8,852 nt of DNA from NCBI GenBank assembly GCA_027061995.1, contig JAMOUT010000062.1, forward strand, positions 1 through 8,852. The letters are read 5' to 3'. The notes beneath the pieces were generated by a model, which was given only the letters and a program-made list of their open reading frames with translations, searched no databases and was not told the origin of the DNA. Below are positions 5,923 through 8,852 of this stretch, in pieces; within the stretch, counting starts at the first letter, position 1, and the number at the start of each line of letters is the position of its first letter. The DNA is from Candidatus Aminicenantota bacterium (lineage in GTDB: Bacteria > Acidobacteriota > Aminicenantia > JAMOAD01). A program made the translations under genes and the position numbers.

Positions 5923-6801
5923 ATGATGGACAAAAGATATGTAAAACCTTATGTTAATTTTAACTTAAATTCTGCAAAAGTTTTTTTTAGTGTTAAAGAT
6001 GACCTCCCTTCCAATACAAAAATTCTTCTTGATACCATGGGATTATTAAAAAGCACTAATTCAAGTATAAAAGATATTAAAAAGAAGATATCTCTTGATC
6101 AAGGATTAACAGCTTTTATATTGAAAGTTTCCAATTCCCCTTTTTACGGTCCGAAACAAGATATATCCACTCTTACCCATGCTATCAGTTATCTCGGATA
6201 CTCAAATCTTAGGACTATTCTTATGTCTTACTTTACCAAAAATCTTTTAAGCAAAATAAAAGATAAAAATTTACAAATAGCCTTGTGGAAACATTCTCTT
6301 TTTAATGCTTTTATTGCTCAATCAATAGCGGAATCAAAGAATATCAGTGACCCTGAAGAAGCATATATATCAGGTCTTCTTCATGATATAGGGAAAATAG
6401 TTATGTTTAAGAATGATGAAAACAGATTTATATCAACAATCAAATTGGTTAACAGTAAAAATCTTGATCCCATTGAAGCCGAACATAGCATTTTCAATTT
6501 TTCCCATCTTGAAATAGGATACATATTATCCGTTAATTGGAATTTTTCTGAAAATATCAAATACGCATTATTATTTCATCACTCTTATGAAAAAGTAAAA
6601 AACGAATCAAAACTTCCGGCTATTATATCTCTGACAAATAAATTATCCTATATTGAGGAATTTTCCATATATAAATCAGACCCGAAAACAATCGATTATT
6701 CGGAGGAGCTCAAATTTCTCGATATTTCCAAAACATTTATCAATGAAAGCCTTGAGGATATAGAAAACACAATAGAAGATTATATCAGGATTTACGGATA
6801 A
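5923..6801 (+). CDS. HDOD-domain signalling/regulatory protein
   Basis: This is a stand-alone 292-residue HDOD protein, cytoplasmic, without signal peptide or added output domain. Visible family features are LPSNTKILLDTM (28-39), the segment ISLDQGLTAFILKVSNSPFY (56-75), ISYLGYSNLRTIL (88-100), LWKHSLFNAFIAQ with H124, and SGLLHDIGK with H154-D155. A further HLEIGYIL and an LLFHHS segment complete the domain. HDOD proteins are diverged relatives of HD phosphohydrolases, usually linked to regulation rather than a proven enzyme activity. Here the HD pair is retained, so catalysis cannot be excluded by eye. Two adjacent ATGs (5923 and 5926) are possible starts; AAGGG is five bases from the first and eight from the second, so the second may be used. 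It diverges from the permease operon and converges on rsmD, overlapping its end by 17 bases. The process it controls cannot be read from the context. Confidence 0.87.
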   Translation: MMDKRYVKPYVNFNLNSAKVFFSVKDDLPSNTKILLDTMGLLKSTNSSIKDIKKKISLDQGLTAFILKVSNSPFYGPKQDISTLTHAISYLGYSNLRTILMSYFTKNLLSKIKDKNLQIALWKHSLFNAFIAQSIAESKNISDPEEAYISGLLHDIGKIVMFKNDENRFISTIKLVNSKNLDPIEAEHSIFNFSHLEIGYILSVNWNFSENIKYALLFHHSYEKVKNESKLPAIISLTNKLSYIEEFSIYKSDPKTIDYSEELKFLDISKTFINESLEDIENTIEDYIRIYG

Positions 6802-7354
6802 TATCCTCTTTTTCAGAATAAAAATCAATAATTGAAGAACTCGTTCTGAATTCTCTTAAAACTTTAAAATATTTACTCTTAAAATTATAATTTCTCGGCC
6901 TTTCAAGTGTTATCAAGAAGACATCTTTTAAAACATCTCTTTTATATAATATTCTAAGCGGATTATTTCTCTTATAATATTCAAAAGGGGGATCTATGAA
7001 AACAAAATCAAATTTAATATCTCTTTTTTCACACTCTTTTACCGCAAGATTATAATCTTTGGAAATAATCAGGAATTTATCCTCGGGGACTTCAAGTTTT
7101 TTTAAATTATGCTCTATAACTTTAACCGACTCTCTTCCGCTATCTATAAAAACAACAAGATCAGCACCCCTCCCTATAGCTTCTATCCCTATTGCTCCCG
7201 TTCCGGAAAAAGCATCAAGGAAAACAGAGCCTACTATTTTTCTGCCGACAATATCAAAATATCTTTTTTTTACTGCGGCGGTTGAAGGTCTTACCCCCTC
7301 TTTAACCGATTTTAATTTCCTCCCTCTGTATAATCCTCCTACTATTTTTATCAA
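6785..7354 (-). CDS. rsmD: 16S rRNA (guanine(966)-N(2))-methyltransferase RsmD
   Basis: This 189-residue, SAM-dependent methyltransferase of the RsmD family methylates G966 (E. coli numbering) of 16S rRNA during small-subunit assembly. The order of motifs matches the family: N-terminal IVGGLYRGRKLKS (4-16), RPSTAAVKKRYFDI (22-35, usually RPTTDRVRE-like), SAM-binding VFLDAFSGTGAIGIEAIGRGA (44-64), an acidic residue (D71) after the next strand, and the catalytic DPPF (121-124). Length is normal. The start is TTG at 7354-7352, chosen because the N-terminal motif begins right after it, a strong Shine-Dalgarno precedes it, and it overlaps the recG stop codon in a TTGA four-base overlap. It is co-transcribed with recG. 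The 3' end overlaps the convergent HDOD gene by 17 bases. Confidence 0.94.
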   Translation of the reverse strand: MIKIVGGLYRGRKLKSVKEGVRPSTAAVKKRYFDIVGRKIVGSVFLDAFSGTGAIGIEAIGRGADLVVFIDSGRESVKVIEHNLKKLEVPEDKFLIISKDYNLAVKECEKRDIKFDFVFIDPPFEYYKRNNPLRILYKRDVLKDVFLITLERPRNYNFKSKYFKVLREFRTSSSIIDFYSEKEDIIRKS

Positions 7355-8852
7355 TTAAAATCCACCTCCTTTTTGTTTATCTTAAGCTTATCGATATAAT
7401 CTCTTATTTTATCAGATATTCTGTTATTTTCAATCATCTCATAAGCTTCCTCTTTTGCGATTGACAATAGTTTTATATCGCGAACAACATCCGCAATTTT
7501 AAAAATAATATTCCCCCACTGCTCTTTTCCTATGGGATTACCGCTCCCCCTTATTTTCAAATCCTCTTCCGCTATCTTAAATCCGTCATTTGTGCTTTTT
7601 ATAATACTCAATCTTTCCTTTGCTTCTATCCCTATCTTTCGGTTTTCCATTAAAAAGCAGAAACCCTCCTCCCCTCTTCTGCCGACTCTTCCTCTCATCT
7701 GATGGACTTGAGAAAGACCGTATCTTTCGGGATGCTCTATTAAAATAAAATTTGCAGCCGGGACATCTATTCCTACTTCAATTATAGAAGTTGTCATAAG
7801 AAGAAAAATCTCTTTTTTTTCAAATCCCATTCTTATCTTTTCTTTATCCTTTGGTTTCATTTTTCCGTGTAAAATATTAACGGATATATCCGAAAATCTC
7901 TTTTTAATTTTCTTATACTCTGTTTCAAGATCTTTTAAATCCATTTTTTCCGATTCTTCGACAAGGGGAAAGACTATAAACCCCTGTTTCTCTTTTTTAA
8001 GCTGATTATATATCCAGCAATATGCATCATCCCTTTTCTCTTCATCAATAATAAAAGTTTTGATTTTTTTAGGCCCGTAGGGAAATTCATTTAGAACGGA
8101 TACCGAAAGATCGGAATACAGAGTTAAATATAGTGACCTCGGAATAGGAGTTGCTGTCATAACAAGAAGATCAATAGCTTCACCTTTCAGTGAAAGAGCT
8201 GTTCTTTGAGCTACTCCGAATCTATGCTGTTCATCTATAATAACAAAAGCCAAGTTTTTATACCTAACCTCTTCTTGAAAAAGAGCATGCGTTCCTATTA
8301 TTAATTTTATTTCTCCTGATTCGATTTTTTCATATATTTCTCTCTTTTCTTTTTTCGACATGCTTCCCGTAAGAAGAGAGACCCCTATTCCATCGAATGA
8401 TTTCATCCTCTTGATTTTATGATAATGTTGAGATGCAAGTATCTCAGTAGGTGCCATAAAGGCAACTTGATATCCGTTTTGTATAATGAAAAGTGAGCTT
8501 ATAAGAGCAACAATTGTTTTACCGCTCCCCACATCCCCTTGTAAAAGTCTTTTCATAGGGATTTTACCGGTAAAATCATTGATAATCTCAGAAACAGATT
8601 TTTTTTGAGATAAAGTTAAAACAATGTTTTCTTGTTTTTCAAACTTTTCCAAGATATCTTTTTGGGGTTTGTATTTTCTACCTTTTTCAATGGATTTAAA
8701 ACTATCTCTGAAATAACTCATAGCGATTTGAAAAAAGAAAAATTCCTCGAATATTAGTCTCTTAATATTTTTGTTATCCAAAGTTAAATTATTATAATTA
8801 TCAGGAAAATGGATAAATGATATGGCACTTTTTCTATCAGGAAAACCATGTT
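7351..8852 (-). CDS. recG: ATP-dependent DNA helicase RecG (5' end missing)
   Basis: About 500 C-terminal residues of RecG, which rescues stalled forks and processes recombination intermediates by driving branch migration and fork regression. The frame is open to the right edge, so the start and the N-terminal wedge domain lie outside. The first visible residues include FIHFPD, the IHFP-type link before the helicase core, then RLIFEEFFFFQ. Helicase motifs follow: Q-like LTLSQKK, Walker A GDVGSGKT (8538-8515), Ia APTEILASQHY, GTHALFQ, Walker B DEQH (8235-8224) in IIDEQHRFGVAQR, III TATPIPR, V TTSIIEVGIDVP and VI QMRGRVGRRG (7701-7672). The C-terminal signature, usually like LRGPGE..GTRQSG, reads IRGSGNPIGKEQWG (7554-7513) and is diverged. 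The stop overlaps the rsmD start by four bases. A TTG at 8781 is in frame but is not the start. Confidence 0.96.
   Translation of the reverse strand, partial: HGFPDRKSAISFIHFPDNYNNLTLDNKNIKRLIFEEFFFFQIAMSYFRDSFKSIEKGRKYKPQKDILEKFEKQENIVLTLSQKKSVSEIINDFTGKIPMKRLLQGDVGSGKTIVALISSLFIIQNGYQVAFMAPTEILASQHYHKIKRMKSFDGIGVSLLTGSMSKKEKREIYEKIESGEIKLIIGTHALFQEEVRYKNLAFVIIDEQHRFGVAQRTALSLKGEAIDLLVMTATPIPRSLYLTLYSDLSVSVLNEFPYGPKKIKTFIIDEEKRDDAYCWIYNQLKKEKQGFIVFPLVEESEKMDLKDLETEYKKIKKRFSDISVNILHGKMKPKDKEKIRMGFEKKEIFLLMTTSIIEVGIDVPAANFILIEHPERYGLSQVHQMRGRVGRRGEEGFCFLMENRKIGIEAKERLSIIKSTNDGFKIAEEDLKIRGSGNPIGKEQWGNIIFKIADVVRDIKLLSIAKEEAYEMIENNRISDKIRDYIDKLKINKKEVDFN
7361..7370 (-). promoter_or_regulatory. 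Shine-Dalgarno deciding the TTG start of rsmD
   Basis: The minus strand reads AGGAGGTGGA, with AGGAGG (7370-7365) ten bases from the TTG at 7354. It lies within the last codons of recG. No ATG or GTG is better placed, so it supports the non-ATG start. Confidence 0.75.

Noticed and set aside
7059-7358. A 99-codon plus-strand open frame opposite rsmD.
   Set aside because: It is antisense to the SAM-binding region of rsmD and has no family-like motif. It is a shadow of the real gene.
8779-8781. TTG as the start codon of the RecG reading frame.
   Set aside because: The frame continues upstream to the window edge and encodes the expected IHFP-type segment before the helicase core, so the gene enters from outside the window.
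1-8852. A defence, prophage or mobile island.
   Set aside because: I saw no transposase, integrase, nuclease toxin, reverse transcriptase, CRISPR repeats or terminal inverted repeats. The recG-rsmD end is core chromosome and the other genes are common bacterial families.

Overview
This is a low-GC window (roughly 20-40 % GC line by line by eye) from a bacterium using the standard code: TGA ends several genes and Trp is TGG. Secreted proteins, MacB-type permeases and a small inner-membrane protein suggest a diderm, and a cysteine-rich DUF6485-type protein is a weak hint of an anaerobe. The sequence does not settle the phylum. There is no sign of a phage, insertion sequence, CRISPR array, tRNA or rRNA, and no stretch over 300 bases lacks a gene.

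Layout from left to right. (1) A minus-strand pair: a 98-residue two-helix membrane protein (128-424), followed 33 bases on by the first 31 codons of a secreted protein (94 to the left edge) with its own strong Shine-Dalgarno. (2) Divergent from these, a plus-strand gene for a secreted M1-family zinc metallopeptidase (522-2903), ending in an intrinsic terminator (2935-2965). (3) A minus-strand operon read right to left: two tandem MacB/FtsX-type ABC permeases (about 5716-4484 and 4482-3238), then a 67-residue protein with eight cysteines (3220-3017). No ABC ATPase or membrane-fusion protein is encoded with them in the window. (4) Divergent from the permeases, a plus-strand HDOD-domain protein (5923-6801) behind a good sigma70-like promoter. 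(5) A minus-strand housekeeping pair, recG (partial, entering from the right edge) then rsmD. They overlap by four bases, and the end of rsmD overlaps the end of the HDOD gene by 17 bases.

The recG-rsmD order is a familiar chromosomal arrangement, so the window looks like ordinary core chromosome with a few less usual genes around it. Genes inside operons (left-edge secreted protein, second permease, DUF6485-type gene, rsmD) carry clear Shine-Dalgarno sequences. Those that appear to be first in a transcript (98-residue protein, peptidase, first permease) lack one and have a -10-like box within 5-12 bases of a candidate start codon, so leaderless starts are possible. I found no clearly new defence, mobile or biosynthetic system. 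The best leads are the M1 peptidase that keeps its zinc site but has lost the glutamate of the exopeptidase motif, the ATPase-less permease pair linked to the eight-cysteine protein, and the small membrane protein with an outward HTD...CP segment and an RAPPP tail ahead of a secreted-protein gene.
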